A stretch of 64,000 bases of DNA. It comes from CALCNS01 sp937897315. GTDB taxonomy: Bacteria; Bacillota; JAAYKD01. The stretch is from contig DAINOJ010000002.1 of assembly GCA_036744005.1 (NCBI GenBank), forward strand, positions 62,001 through 126,000, read 5' to 3'. The translations under genes and the position numbers were made by a program. The notes under the pieces are model-generated. The model worked only from the letters and a program-made list of their open reading frames with translations. It was not told where the DNA came from and did not search any database. Below are positions 23,592-32,099 of the stretch, one piece after another; the first letter of the stretch is position 1; each line of letters opens with the position of its first letter.

Positions 23592-25496
23592 TTATTTTAG
23601 TTCAGCAACTTCATTTTGAACCTTTTGGATAAACTCCTCTACAGACATGGAGGTGGTTAAACCGGTAGCTCGATCTCGCACGGAAATCATCTTCTTTTCC
23701 ACTTCTTGCTCACCGAGAATAATCATATAAGGCACTTTTTGCAATTGAGCCTCACGGATCTTAAAACCAATTTTCTCATTTCGGTCATCTAGCTCCACTC
23801 GAATCCCGACTTCATCGAGGCGCTTTTGAATCTCTTGCCCATAGGGGATATGTTGATCTGTAATTGATAGTACCCTAACTTGAACAGGAGCTAACCATAC
23901 AGGGAACGCCCCAGCATAATGTTCGATTAGAATACCCATGAATCGCTCTACACTTCCCAAGGCCGTGCGATGAAGCATGACCGGTCTGTGTTTTTCGCCA
24001 TCCGCACCAATATAGGTCAAATCAAACCGCTCAGGCATCTGCAAATCCAATTGGATGGTGCCACACTGCCAAGTTCTTCCCAAACAGTCTTTTAAGTGAA
24101 AATCAATTTTCGGACCGTAAAAAGCTCCGTCCCCTTCATTCAGCTTATAGGGTTTGTCAATCGCTTCTAGTGCACTGCGTAGGCCATTGGTGGCTATTTC
24201 CCATTGCTCATCCGTTCCCATCGAATTCTCAGGGCGAGTAGACAGTTCCATATGGTACTCAAATCCAAAGACCTTATAAATGGAGTCGATTAACAAAATG
24301 GTTTTAACAACCTCTTCTTGAATTTGCTCCGGCGTGACATAGAGATGAGCATCATCCTGCGTAAAATTTCTAACGCGCATGAGACCGTGCAATGCTCCGG
24401 ATAGCTCATGACGATGAACCAATCCTAGTTCTGCCAAACGCTGTGGCAAATCACGATAGGAATACATACGCCTTTGGAATGCCAAAATACCCCCCGGACA
24501 GTTCATGGGCTTTACAACAAACGTTTGCTCGTCGATATTGGTGAAATACATGTTGTCCTTGTAGTGATCCCAGTGCCCGGATTGATGCCATAGGCTCTCA
24601 TTCAAAATAATAGGTGTACTGATTTCTTGGTATCCTGCTTCATGATGTTTTCTTCTCCAGAAAGCCAACAAAGTATTTCGTAGCACCATTCCCTTTGGTA
24701 AAAAGAACGGAAAACCCGGCCCCTCATCTGCCATCATAAACAAATCGAGCTCTCTACCCAGCTTGCGATGATCTCTTTTTTTCGCTTCTTCTAACATGTT
24801 CAGATAAGCATCGAGTTCTGCCTTTTTTGGAAATACAATACCATAGACACGTTGTAGCATTTTATTCTTAGAATCTCCATGCCAATATGCTCCTGTCACG
24901 GCAGTTAGCTTAAAAGCTTTTAACACACCCGTGCTGCTGACATGAGGTCCGGCGCACAAATCGACAAACTCACCTTGTTGATAAAAGGAAATCTCCGCAT
25001 CTACCGGTAAATTTTCAATGAGCTCTACCTTATATGGTTCCTTTTTCTCCTTGACAAAAGCCAAAGCTTCTTCTCTGGATAATACAAATCGTTCGATGGG
25101 TAGATTTTCTTTTACGATCTTCGCCATTTCGTGTTCAATGGCATCAATCTCATTAGCCGAAATGGTTCCTGCCATGTCAAAATCATAATAGAACCCATTC
25201 TCTACTGCCGGCCCAATAGTTAATTGAGCATTCGGATATAATCGTTTTACAGCTTGTGCCATCAGATGCGAACCACTATGTCTCATCACCATTTTTCCTT
25301 CGTCATCTGCAAAGGAAATTAGATTCAAATGATCTCCATTTTGAAGCACGGATTTCAAATCTACGTTTTTCCCATTGACCTGTGCCGCTAAAACTTCCTT
25401 GGCTAAACTGTTGCTAATTTTCTTCGCGGCATCCAAACAAGTGCTATTCTCTGGCAACTCTAAAGCATGTCCATTTTTCAACGTAACTTGAATCAT
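23592..25496 (-). CDS. thrS: Threonine--tRNA ligase
   Basis: Charges tRNA-Thr. 634 residues from the ATG at 25496 (MIQVTLKNGHALELPENS); the open frame continues upstream into the T-box leader and is not coding. Domains in order: TGS, the second additional (editing) domain with HSGSHLMAQAV, class II catalytic core (MNCPGGILAF, RVRNFTQDDAH) and anticodon-binding domain at the C-terminus. Controlled by the upstream T-box. Confidence 0.98.
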   Translation of the reverse strand: MIQVTLKNGHALELPENSTCLDAAKKISNSLAKEVLAAQVNGKNVDLKSVLQNGDHLNLISFADDEGKMVMRHSGSHLMAQAVKRLYPNAQLTIGPAVENGFYYDFDMAGTISANEIDAIEHEMAKIVKENLPIERFVLSREEALAFVKEKKEPYKVELIENLPVDAEISFYQQGEFVDLCAGPHVSSTGVLKAFKLTAVTGAYWHGDSKNKMLQRVYGIVFPKKAELDAYLNMLEEAKKRDHRKLGRELDLFMMADEGPGFPFFLPKGMVLRNTLLAFWRRKHHEAGYQEISTPIILNESLWHQSGHWDHYKDNMYFTNIDEQTFVVKPMNCPGGILAFQRRMYSYRDLPQRLAELGLVHRHELSGALHGLMRVRNFTQDDAHLYVTPEQIQEEVVKTILLIDSIYKVFGFEYHMELSTRPENSMGTDEQWEIATNGLRSALEAIDKPYKLNEGDGAFYGPKIDFHLKDCLGRTWQCGTIQLDLQMPERFDLTYIGADGEKHRPVMLHRTALGSVERFMGILIEHYAGAFPVWLAPVQVRVLSITDQHIPYGQEIQKRLDEVGIRVELDDRNEKIGFKIREAQLQKVPYMIILGEQEVEKKMISVRDRATGLTTSMSVEEFIQKVQNEVAELK

Positions 25497-25768
25497 TGTA
25501 TACACCTCTTTCTCTTTCATAAAAAATAAACACCCCAGCCAGAGTACTCCTCTGATCGGGGTGCGAATGCACGGTTCCACCCGAATTATGGTTTTCACCA
25601 TCACTCGATGTTCATAACGTGAACATACGGCCTGAACTACTCAGTTTCCTTTTCGAACGGCAGCTTAGAAGGGGTTTTCTTAAGGAGTTCATGCAGGCTT
25701 GCTTTCAGCCGATGGCAAACCTTCTCTGATCACAACTTCGATAAGTCTTTCTTCCGCATTGCTTTCTG
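25497..25768 (-). promoter_or_regulatory. T-box riboswitch, thrS
   Basis: The conserved T-box core GGGTGGAACCGTGC is at 25569-25582 (minus). It precedes a terminator at 25531-25563 (arms CACCCCGATCAG and CTGGCTGGGGTG) followed by TTTATTTTTT. Upstream, a distal stem-loop (GGTTTGC/GCAAGCC) and a specifier-loop-like GAAAACCCC place a candidate ACC codon at 25673-25675, which fits threonine. Uncharged tRNA-Thr would stabilise the antiterminator. Confidence 0.92.
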
Positions 25769-25770
25769 TA

Positions 25771-25800
25771 AATATATCATACTTGAGTTCGGTCTGTCAA
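25771..25800 (-). promoter_or_regulatory. Sigma-A promoter for the thrS T-box leader
   Basis: TTGACA (25795-25800), 18-base spacer, TATATT (25771-25776) with an extended TGA before it. Lies just downstream of the arcA stop codon. Confidence 0.75.
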
Positions 25801-25811
25801 GAGTGCAGATT

Positions 25812-27032
25812 CTATATTTTCTCTCGATGTACAGGCATACTCATACAACGGGGGCCACCTCTTCCACGGGACAATTCACATCCCGAGAATGTTAAAACCT
25901 TAATCCCGTTTTTGTCTAACTGCTCATTCGTGACATCATTTCTGTCGTAGGCAATGACTTTTCCCGGTGCTATCGTCAATACATTAGAGCCCATATTCCA
26001 ATGCTCCCTTGGAGCATAGATGACGTCCCCACCACCTACGGAAATAAAGCGGACGCGATCCAACCCTAACGCTTCTTCTAAAATGCGACGTACCGACTCG
26101 GTCTTTAGAGAAGCCAGAATGCTCCCATCTCTTCCGGGAGTTAATTCGTATGTGGCGAATTGTCCAGATGCCAAAGCTGGAGTGATTAAAAACGCATCTC
26201 GATCTACCATGGTGAATAACACGTCCAAATGCATATAGCGGCGATTCTTAGGTAAGTGAAAGAGAATCATTCGTTCATACCCTTGTTGAAACATCACATG
26301 AGCTAGAGCTTCTATTGCACCTAGCGAAGTTCTTTCACTATAGCCAATCGCCAACACTTTTTCAGACAAAACCAAGATATCCCCGCCCTCAATACCATAT
26401 CCCAAATCATTCTGATACCACTTAGGGGTATGGTCTCGACGAAACAATGGATGATATTGCCAAATGTAGTTTACCAGAAGGGTTTCTCGTTGGCGAAACG
26501 GCATACTCATGCTACTAACCAACATGCCATTCGCAATACAAACACCAATGTCACGCGTAAAGTAGATTCCACATAGAGGGTCTGTGACAAAAGGGTACTC
26601 ATCCTCAATGGCCATTGGCAAACAGCTTCCTGCTACATCTTGGAGATCACGTTTCATGACTCCTTGCAAAACGATATCTCTCAACTTAACTGGGTTCAGA
26701 GAACTTAGAAACTGCTTAACGGCTTTTTTAAGATCTATGGAAGAGATTCGACTTTGATGACAATATTCTTCAATAAATGAACTCCGGACGGAATCGTTTT
26801 GTATAACCTCCAAGAATAGGTCTGCTAGATACAAAACTCGAGTACCCTGTGAAGTAAGAAGATTGGCAAAAGCATCATGTTCTTTTCCGGCCATCGACAC
26901 ATGGGGTGTATCTTCAGAAAGCATATATTCTAAATATGGTGGAATAAGATGCTCCAACTCCAATCCTGGTCGATGCAGGATGACTGTATTCAATTTACCT
27001 ATTTCAGAAGATAATTGCACGAACGATGTCAT
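25812..27032 (-). CDS. arcA: Arginine deiminase
   Basis: Hydrolyses L-arginine to citrulline and ammonia, the first step of the arginine deiminase pathway for ATP generation and acid defence. 406 residues. The family motifs FTRDIG, EGGDILVL, HLDVLFTMVD and the C-terminal catalytic cysteine (GRGGPRCMSMP, about Cys396) are present. No ornithine carbamoyltransferase, carbamate kinase or antiporter gene is adjacent, so any partner genes are outside the window. A dyad spans its candidate -10 region. Confidence 0.95.
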   Translation of the reverse strand: MTSFVQLSSEIGKLNTVILHRPGLELEHLIPPYLEYMLSEDTPHVSMAGKEHDAFANLLTSQGTRVLYLADLFLEVIQNDSVRSSFIEEYCHQSRISSIDLKKAVKQFLSSLNPVKLRDIVLQGVMKRDLQDVAGSCLPMAIEDEYPFVTDPLCGIYFTRDIGVCIANGMLVSSMSMPFRQRETLLVNYIWQYHPLFRRDHTPKWYQNDLGYGIEGGDILVLSEKVLAIGYSERTSLGAIEALAHVMFQQGYERMILFHLPKNRRYMHLDVLFTMVDRDAFLITPALASGQFATYELTPGRDGSILASLKTESVRRILEEALGLDRVRFISVGGGDVIYAPREHWNMGSNVLTIAPGKVIAYDRNDVTNEQLDKNGIKVLTFSGCELSRGRGGPRCMSMPVHREKI

Positions 27033-27069
27033 TAGAATTCTCCTTGCTATTGTATATCTTTAGGCGCAT

Positions 27070-27092
27070 TTGTATTATCATATTCGATACAA
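27070..27092 (-). promoter_or_regulatory. Candidate arcA operator/promoter
   Basis: TTGTAT (27070-27075) and ATACAA (27087-27092) form a 6-bp perfect inverted repeat with an 11-base centre that covers a GATAAT-type -10 (27074-27079). The matching -35 (TTCCTA, 17 bases upstream) is poor, as expected for an activated promoter. The half-site does not match the FNR/CRP consensus as I know it, and it resembles ARG boxes only loosely, so the regulator is not identified. Confidence 0.35.
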
Positions 27093-27196
27093 TTATTAGG
27101 AATCCCTTCTAAAAAAACACCTCAACTCTGCATATATAAATATAATTAATATCTAATATAACACGGTCTTTCTTGCACCTCGGCCAATATTTATGC

Positions 27197-27242
27197 AAAA
27201 ATCGCATAACCAATGCCATGAAAAGCAATTAGGTTCGTGCGA
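27197..27242 (-). terminator. Terminator after the YeeE/YedE genes
   Basis: A long imperfect stem starts with TCGCA and closes with TGCGA (27202-27242), with inner AACC/GGTT and AAT/ATT pairs, and is followed on the minus strand by TTTTT. It separates the sulfur cassette from arcA. Confidence 0.75.
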
Positions 27243-27252
27243 TTTTAAAAAA

Positions 27253-27669
27253 TTATATATTTTCGTATCTATTTTTCAGCAGAGCATAAGCATAAGTTCC
27301 TAAGACCGCTCCAAACAAGGTCACTATACCCATAATCTTTCCTTCACCTATTTGAGCCAGTAAAGTCCCCGGACAAGCTCCAGACATTCCCCAACCAATC
27401 CCGAAAATCATTCCTCCGACGGCCGTGTACTTGGTTAGTTTCTTCACATTGACTTCAATAATTTGTCCTCTAAATCCCTTATACTGATTCATTGCTAAGA
27501 TTCGCATGCCAATTGCTCCCACGATAATGGCCGATGCCATTACCAATGCCAATGTGAAGTCCGTTCCGGTAAACATATGATAAATGTAATTATAATCCGA
27601 AGCTCTCACTCTACTTAGCGCATAGCCAAACAACATACCGAACCCTAAAAAAGATAAATTCTTCCGCAT
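27253..27669 (-). CDS. YeeE/YedE-family transporter subunit (second half, PmpB/DUF6691-like)
   Basis: Small integral membrane protein, 138 residues, about four transmembrane segments. The conserved GIGWGMSGACPGT motif (Cys99) is the signature of YeeE/YedE thiosulfate-type transport proteins. Start at 27669 follows GGGAGGTG, only one base after the stop of the upstream half, so the two proteins are coupled and probably form a heterodimer. Likely role: moving thiosulfate or a related sulfur compound, by family knowledge; the substrate is inferred. Confidence 0.82.
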   Translation of the reverse strand: MRKNLSFLGFGMLFGYALSRVRASDYNYIYHMFTGTDFTLALVMASAIIVGAIGMRILAMNQYKGFRGQIIEVNVKKLTKYTAVGGMIFGIGWGMSGACPGTLLAQIGEGKIMGIVTLFGAVLGTYAYALLKNRYENI

Positions 27670-27670
27670 C

Positions 27671-28189
27671 TTATACACCTCCCATGAGAAAGACACGGAT
27701 GGCAAACACCGTCACCGCTCCAAATATCAGGAAACAAATGGTTGCTACCAAACTAGACAGCTGAAAGTTGGCTAGTCCATGTATACTATGCCCAGAAGTG
27801 CACCCTCCGGCGATACGTGCTCCTAACCCTAGCAAAAAACCTCCCATAAGAAACCATAGAACATTACCCCAAATCGGCCACTGCAATGTTTCTGAGAAAA
27901 CGCCCATTTCGATTGTAACTACAGGCAAACCCATCACTCGACCCGCAATAAATGCTCCTATCAGCATGCCCATCATCATGTAAAATCGATGGTTCACTAC
28001 GGACGAAAAGCTTTTTGAGTTTAACCAAGATAATGTAGTTTTGGGGAACAGCAACTTAGCAAAATTCCCAAAGCCTGTGGAAACCCCTAAGGCGGTATTG
28101 AGGAAATAGTATAATAACGGGACCAAAGCCCCTATGACCAATCCACCCATCCACCAAGGCCAAGGCTCGGCAGGAAACCAATGTGTCAT
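27671..28189 (-). CDS. YeeE/YedE-family transporter subunit (first half, PmpA-like)
   Basis: 172-residue membrane protein with tryptophan-rich N-terminus (HWFPAEPWPWW) and about four to five transmembrane segments. It carries the family motif GLGARIAGGCTSGHS with the conserved Cys130. I start at the ATG at 28189, seven bases from AAGGAGG, rather than the GTG two codons earlier. It lies 12 bases after the CstB-like gene and one base before the second half. Confidence 0.82.
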   Translation of the reverse strand: MTHWFPAEPWPWWMGGLVIGALVPLLYYFLNTALGVSTGFGNFAKLLFPKTTLSWLNSKSFSSVVNHRFYMMMGMLIGAFIAGRVMGLPVVTIEMGVFSETLQWPIWGNVLWFLMGGFLLGLGARIAGGCTSGHSIHGLANFQLSSLVATICFLIFGAVTVFAIRVFLMGGV

Positions 28190-28201
28190 ATACACTCCTC
28201 C

Positions 28202-29569
28202 TTATTCAATCGGATATCCTAATGCATTCCATACAGAGGTACCTCCCAAGACATTCATCACTTCGATATCGTTACGCTTTTGTAGAAACAGACTTGCAGC
28301 TAGCAAGGATCGATTTCCACTATTACATATAAATGCCACCGGTTTATTGACAGGTATCTCAGTTGCTCTAGCACGAACATCTGGAGCCGGCATATGCATA
28401 GAGTCGAGTATATGGAATGTATCCCATTCACTCTTCAATCTGGTATCTACTAAAGTAACCTCTTCCTTCTCCAACTTTTCACGTAGCTCCTCAATAGAAA
28501 TACTCGCCAATCTAGAAGTTCTAAACCCTTTCATCGCAAACCCGTTCATACCACCCTTTAGATAGCCTTTGACTCGATCGAGACCTACGCTATAAAGACC
28601 TTTACAGGCTATTTCTACATCATTCTCAGAATCTGCAACCAATAAAATCGTTGGATCTGGTGGTAGTACCCATCCAGCAAAGGTAGCAAAATTCCCACGC
28701 AAGCTCAACCCATAGGCATTTGGAATATGTGCAGAAGCAAACGGAAGTACATCTCTGGTATCCACAACGATCGCCCCTGCATCCATTTCCTCTTTGAACT
28801 CCTTAGGCAATAACGCCTTTGGTTTTTCGAGATATTGTGTATTGGCAGGTCCCAATCGGTTCATTTCCGAACATCGCGAAAAGTGATCGGGGGCTTCCGG
28901 CATATCTTTCAGAAAGCTGTCTACAAATGCCTCAAGAGGATGTAGTTTCATCGCTTCGTTGTGGATGCGCTCTGTTCCTAAAGTAGAAGACAGTTTGGAG
29001 GATAATGCCTTCCCACAGAGAGATCCCGCTCCGTGTGCAGGATACACTTCGATATTGTCTCCATAGGCTTCGATTTTTCGTAAACTATGATACAACTGGA
29101 TAGCCAATTGATTCTTCTTCGTCGGGAATAAATCGGGCCGTCCGGCATCTCCGATTAAAAGAGTATCACCAGTAAAAGCCAAAACAAATTCAGGCCCACG
29201 TGTGGTGTCTGCAACCAAGAAAACAGAACAATCAGGGGTATGCCCCGGTGTATCCAGCATCTTTATGTGAAAAGAATCGATTTGCCATTCCTCACCATCC
29301 TCAAGTGCATGATGATTGAATAAGGCATTCGCGGTTTTTGACATATAAATCGTTGCACCGGTTCGCTCTGCTAATTCGATATGACCGGAAACAAAATCCG
29401 CATGAAGATGTGTTTCCAGTATGGCGATTATCGGTAGCTGATATCCTAATGCCGCATCCAAATACACCTGTACATCTCGAGCAGGATCGATAACAATGCA
29501 ACCATTCTCTCCCCCAAGAATATAGGAACAATGCGCCAGTCCCGGAGTATAGATTTGCTTGAAATCCAT
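28202..29569 (-). CDS. CstB-like persulfide dioxygenase/rhodanese protein
   Basis: 455-residue multidomain sulfur enzyme. Residues 1-230: metallo-beta-lactamase fold with THLHADFVSGH (His54, His56, Asp58), His110 in DTPGH, Asp135 and His179 in YPAHG. Residues about 255-345: first rhodanese-like domain without a catalytic cysteine (ILLVADSEND where the Cys loop is expected). Residues about 355-455: second rhodanese with CNSGNRS (Cys415). The order MBL, inactive rhodanese, active rhodanese is that of S. aureus CstB, which oxidises persulfides and generates thiosulfate. Cassette neighbours are transporters that fit sulfur-anion traffic. Confidence 0.85.
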   Translation of the reverse strand: MDFKQIYTPGLAHCSYILGGENGCIVIDPARDVQVYLDAALGYQLPIIAILETHLHADFVSGHIELAERTGATIYMSKTANALFNHHALEDGEEWQIDSFHIKMLDTPGHTPDCSVFLVADTTRGPEFVLAFTGDTLLIGDAGRPDLFPTKKNQLAIQLYHSLRKIEAYGDNIEVYPAHGAGSLCGKALSSKLSSTLGTERIHNEAMKLHPLEAFVDSFLKDMPEAPDHFSRCSEMNRLGPANTQYLEKPKALLPKEFKEEMDAGAIVVDTRDVLPFASAHIPNAYGLSLRGNFATFAGWVLPPDPTILLVADSENDVEIACKGLYSVGLDRVKGYLKGGMNGFAMKGFRTSRLASISIEELREKLEKEEVTLVDTRLKSEWDTFHILDSMHMPAPDVRARATEIPVNKPVAFICNSGNRSLLAASLFLQKRNDIEVMNVLGGTSVWNALGYPIE

Positions 29570-29597
29570 AACAACACCTCTTCTTTCATTTTTTTAT

Positions 29598-30863
29598 TTA
29601 GCTCCACACCAACCAAATGACTAATGTAGCAAGAATGGAGGAAAAACCCGCTATCGCTAATCCTTTATGGATAAATTCCGAGGAAGTGAAGCCCATTTCT
29701 CCCTGAACCACCAATGTGACCTTGTTAGTAGGGATTAAAATACTTAAACTTGCACCGGCAGCCACAGCCATCAGTAGTGCGTCTAAAGGAATCGCCAAGG
29801 ATCCTGTTTGATTTAGTTGAACCATAATGGGCGATACGATCACCGCAGCAACAGCATTGTCCATGACATTAGCCAAAGCACAGGTGATAAGAACGATAAG
29901 AAATAGAGTCCATAAAGTTGGTAATAGCGTGAGCATAGGGGTAAGCAATTCCACTAATGCTACAAATGAACCATTGCTCTGCATGATAGTGGATACACTC
30001 AGCATACAACCCACAATGACGAGAACCGAAAGATTCAGACTGTCATACGCCTTTCGAACATCCAGGACTCCTGCTGCACCCCATAACACAATCAACGCAC
30101 CAAAAGCTAAAACGGGCGGTAGCAGACCTATAGCAGTGATCCATATGGCAGGAATCAGGGGAAGGATGACCCACGAAATTTTCCGCGTGTCACGTGCTGG
30201 CAATGGGGGTAAAGAAGATAAATCTATCTCTTTTGCGGCTTTCTCAAAAGGAGGGTGCAGAATCCAACCACACTCTTCACATACGAAGAGGAATAGTACG
30301 CCCACCATGATAATCGTCATTCCGTGAGGTAAAAAATCAAAGATTCGAAAAAACATACCTATCGCTTGCCCGCGAAATGAAGATACGATTAAGTTTGATC
30401 CGGTGCCGATAAGAGTAGCCGAACCTCCCAATAAAGCGGCATATGCCAGTGCCAAGCCGAAATCACTCTCTTTTGCTCCAACGCGTTCTGCCATGCGTTT
30501 GGAGGTAGGAATTAATAACCCCACTGCACCGACATTGTTCATGAAAGCAGACAGGGAAGCCGTTGTCAAAAAAATCACGAGGAGTTGAATTCTTGGATTA
30601 TAGATTCTCAGTTGTATTGCCCGTCCTAGTCCAATAAAAAGACCCGAATCTGTCACAACCTGACTTAAAATCAAGACTACTGCTATTGTAAATAGTGCAG
30701 GGGAAGCAAATCCACTAAATAGTAAGACCGGTTGCACCATACCACTAAGTCCAAAGAATAGCAATCCACAGAAAGCAGCTACATCAAAGCGCACTCGATG
30801 GCTGAGAACTGCCAGTATAATAGAAATCAGCACCGCCCAAGACATAAGAATCTCATGATTCAA
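29598..30863 (-). CDS. SLC13/DASS-type anion permease
   Basis: Integral membrane protein, 421 residues, roughly 11-12 transmembrane segments. The paired family motifs are visible: SAFMNNVGAVGLLIPTS with GGSATLIGTGSNLIV in the first half and NVMDNAVAAVIVSPIM with ILIPTNKVTLV in the second, the inverted-repeat signature of the DASS/CitM superfamily. The start is TTG after GGGGGTG. As first gene of the cassette with CstB-like and YeeE/YedE proteins, sulfate, sulfite or another sulfur oxyanion is a plausible substrate; that is inference. Confidence 0.75.
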   Translation of the reverse strand: MNHEILMSWAVLISIILAVLSHRVRFDVAAFCGLLFFGLSGMVQPVLLFSGFASPALFTIAVVLILSQVVTDSGLFIGLGRAIQLRIYNPRIQLLVIFLTTASLSAFMNNVGAVGLLIPTSKRMAERVGAKESDFGLALAYAALLGGSATLIGTGSNLIVSSFRGQAIGMFFRIFDFLPHGMTIIMVGVLFLFVCEECGWILHPPFEKAAKEIDLSSLPPLPARDTRKISWVILPLIPAIWITAIGLLPPVLAFGALIVLWGAAGVLDVRKAYDSLNLSVLVIVGCMLSVSTIMQSNGSFVALVELLTPMLTLLPTLWTLFLIVLITCALANVMDNAVAAVIVSPIMVQLNQTGSLAIPLDALLMAVAAGASLSILIPTNKVTLVVQGEMGFTSSEFIHKGLAIAGFSSILATLVIWLVWS

Positions 30864-30900
30864 AGGGTCTTACACCCCCATTTCTTTACGAATATGAAAG

Positions 30901-30927
30901 GAAGTTGCCCCATTGTGGTGCAACTTC
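30901..30927 (-). terminator. Weak terminator after mscL
   Basis: 8-bp stem (GAAGTTGC/GCAACTTC) with an 11-base loop, followed only by CTTTCAT on the minus strand. Termination may be partial, which would let mscL transcription feed the permease gene, for which I found no clear promoter. Confidence 0.45.
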
Positions 30928-30935
30928 AGAAACTA

Positions 30936-31334
30936 CTATTTTTGTTGTTTCAGTAGGTCCCGGATTTCTTCCAACAAAACACTTTCTTTGCTTGGGGCAG
31001 GCGGGGCCGGCGGGGCCTTAACTTCTTTTTTCTTCATCGAATTCATGGCTTTGATTACCAAAAACAAAGTGAAAGCAATAATAAGGAAATCTACAATCAT
31101 CTGAATGAACGAGCCATAACGAATGGCTACTTCCGCCACTTCTCCCACAGCGGGAACCAAAATCCATTTTAAGTCCGAGAAGTTTACACCACCCAAAATC
31201 AAACCTATGACTGGCATCAAGAGATCATTCACCAACGAGCTGACAATTTTACCAAAAGCGCCTCCAATAATCACGCCAACTGCCAAATCCACTACATTGC
31301 CTCTCATGGCAAATTCCTTAAACTGTTTTAACAT
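30936..31334 (-). CDS. mscL: Large-conductance mechanosensitive channel MscL
   Basis: Osmotic-shock release valve. 132 residues from the ATG at 31334 after GGAGG. Conserved first helix (GNVVDLAVGVIIGGAFGKIV), second transmembrane segment (about 75-95), and a C-terminal cytoplasmic helix after a proline-alanine linker (KAPPAPPAPSKE). Has its own strong promoter. Confidence 0.96.
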   Translation of the reverse strand: MLKQFKEFAMRGNVVDLAVGVIIGGAFGKIVSSLVNDLLMPVIGLILGGVNFSDLKWILVPAVGEVAEVAIRYGSFIQMIVDFLIIAFTLFLVIKAMNSMKKKEVKAPPAPPAPSKESVLLEEIRDLLKQQK

Positions 31335-31441
31335 GATCGTAGCCTCCAGTATTTTCATCCTACCTGTTCGTCTTGACTCTCACAAGAAAAAATGGTATAT
31401 TTTACCGAATTCTTTATTTTTCTTCGAGTCCAAGCATTTTT

Positions 31442-31470
31442 AGTATAACAAAAGACATAATAGAAGTCAA
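31442..31470 (-). promoter_or_regulatory. Sigma-A promoter for mscL
   Basis: TTGACT (31465-31470), 17 bases, TATACT (31442-31447). It directly follows the tRNA-operon terminator and gives a leader of about 100 bases. Confidence 0.75.
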
Positions 31471-31471
31471 C

Positions 31472-31500
31472 AAAAAAACAACCGGCGATAGACCGGTTGC
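31472..31500 (-). terminator. Terminator of the tRNA operon
   Basis: CAACCGG/CCGGTTG stem (31479-31485 and 31493-31499) with a 7-base loop, followed on the minus strand by seven Ts. Confidence 0.88.
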
Positions 31501-31522
31501 CCTCATTCATGTAATAGTGGAG

Positions 31523-31598
31523 TGGAGCTGATGATCGGGATTGAACCGATGACCTTATCCTTACCAAGGATACGCTCTACCGACTGAGCTACATCAGC
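31523..31598 (-). tRNA. tRNA-Thr (GGT), second copy in the operon
   Basis: 76 bases including an encoded CCA. Acceptor GCTGATG/CATCAGC, T-loop GGTTCAATCCC, anticodon loop TTGGTAA giving GGT. Identical in sequence to the copy at 31686-31761. Confidence 0.97.
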
Positions 31599-31602
31599 AT
31601 GT

Positions 31603-31679
<77 letters not shown>

Positions 31680-31685
31680 ATGATC

Positions 31686-31761
31686 TGGAGCTGATGATCG
31701 GGATTGAACCGATGACCTTATCCTTACCAAGGATACGCTCTACCGACTGAGCTACATCAGC
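31686..31761 (-). tRNA. tRNA-Thr (GGT), first copy in the operon
   Basis: 76 bases with encoded CCA, identical to 31523-31598. The two flank the initiator tRNA, suggesting a small tandem duplication within the operon. Confidence 0.97.
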
Positions 31762-31768
31762 AAAAAAA

Positions 31769-31842
31769 TGGAGCGGGAGACGGGAATCGAACCCGCACGA
31801 CCGGCTTGGAAGGCCGGGACTCTACCTTTGAGCTACTCCCGC
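31769..31842 (-). tRNA. tRNA-Gly (TCC)
   Basis: 74 bases with encoded CCA. Acceptor GCGGGAG/CTCCCGC, anticodon loop CTTCCAAG giving TCC, T-loop GGTTCGATTCC. Confidence 0.97.
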
Positions 31843-31851
31843 ATAGGATAA

Positions 31852-31906
31852 CCCGCTGTTCGGCGGGGTGTTTCGCTTTCGAGCGATTCCTCGCTGGTAA
31901 GCGAGG
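31852..31906 (-). other. Three tandem stem-loops between tRNA-Tyr and tRNA-Gly
   Basis: Within an 84-base spacer: CCTCGCT-TACC-AGCGAGG (31889-31906), TCGCT-CGAA-AGCGA (31873-31886) and CCCGC/GCGGG (31852-31867), read on the minus strand. None is followed by a T-run. The other spacers in this operon are 4-7 bases, so this is an outlier; a processing or stability role is possible. Confidence 0.5.
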
Positions 31907-31926
31907 TTTTAACTAGCAAGTAAAAT

Positions 31927-32012
31927 TGGTGGTGGGAGCTGGATTCGAACCAGCGAAAGCAGTGCTAGCAGATTTACAGTCTGCCCCCTTTGGCCAACTC
32001 GGGAATCCCACC
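31927..32012 (-). tRNA. tRNA-Tyr (GTA)
   Basis: 86 bases with a long variable arm (class II) and encoded CCA. Acceptor GGTGGGA/TCCCACC, anticodon loop CTGTAAA giving GTA. First tRNA of the operon. Confidence 0.97.
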
Positions 32013-32028
32013 CTGTGGAACGTTGGTT

Positions 32029-32057
32029 ATTATATCGTTAGTTGAGAAAAAAGTCAA
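32029..32057 (-). promoter_or_regulatory. Consensus promoter of the tRNA operon
   Basis: TTGACT (32052-32057), 17 bases, TATAAT (32029-32034), with the start expected about 10 bases before tRNA-Tyr. Confidence 0.85.
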
Positions 32058-32099
32058 CCGCTTTTTGTGGTTTCTTTCAATAGAATTGCAAAATTACGT

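Noticed and set aside
25497..25604. N-terminal extension of ThrS into its leader
   Set aside because: The extra codons lie in the T-box terminator and antiterminator, and the real start MIQVTLKNG matches the family.
31355..31567. 70-codon minus-strand frame upstream of mscL
   Set aside because: Runs through a tRNA-Thr gene, the tRNA terminator and the mscL promoter; no ribosome binding site.
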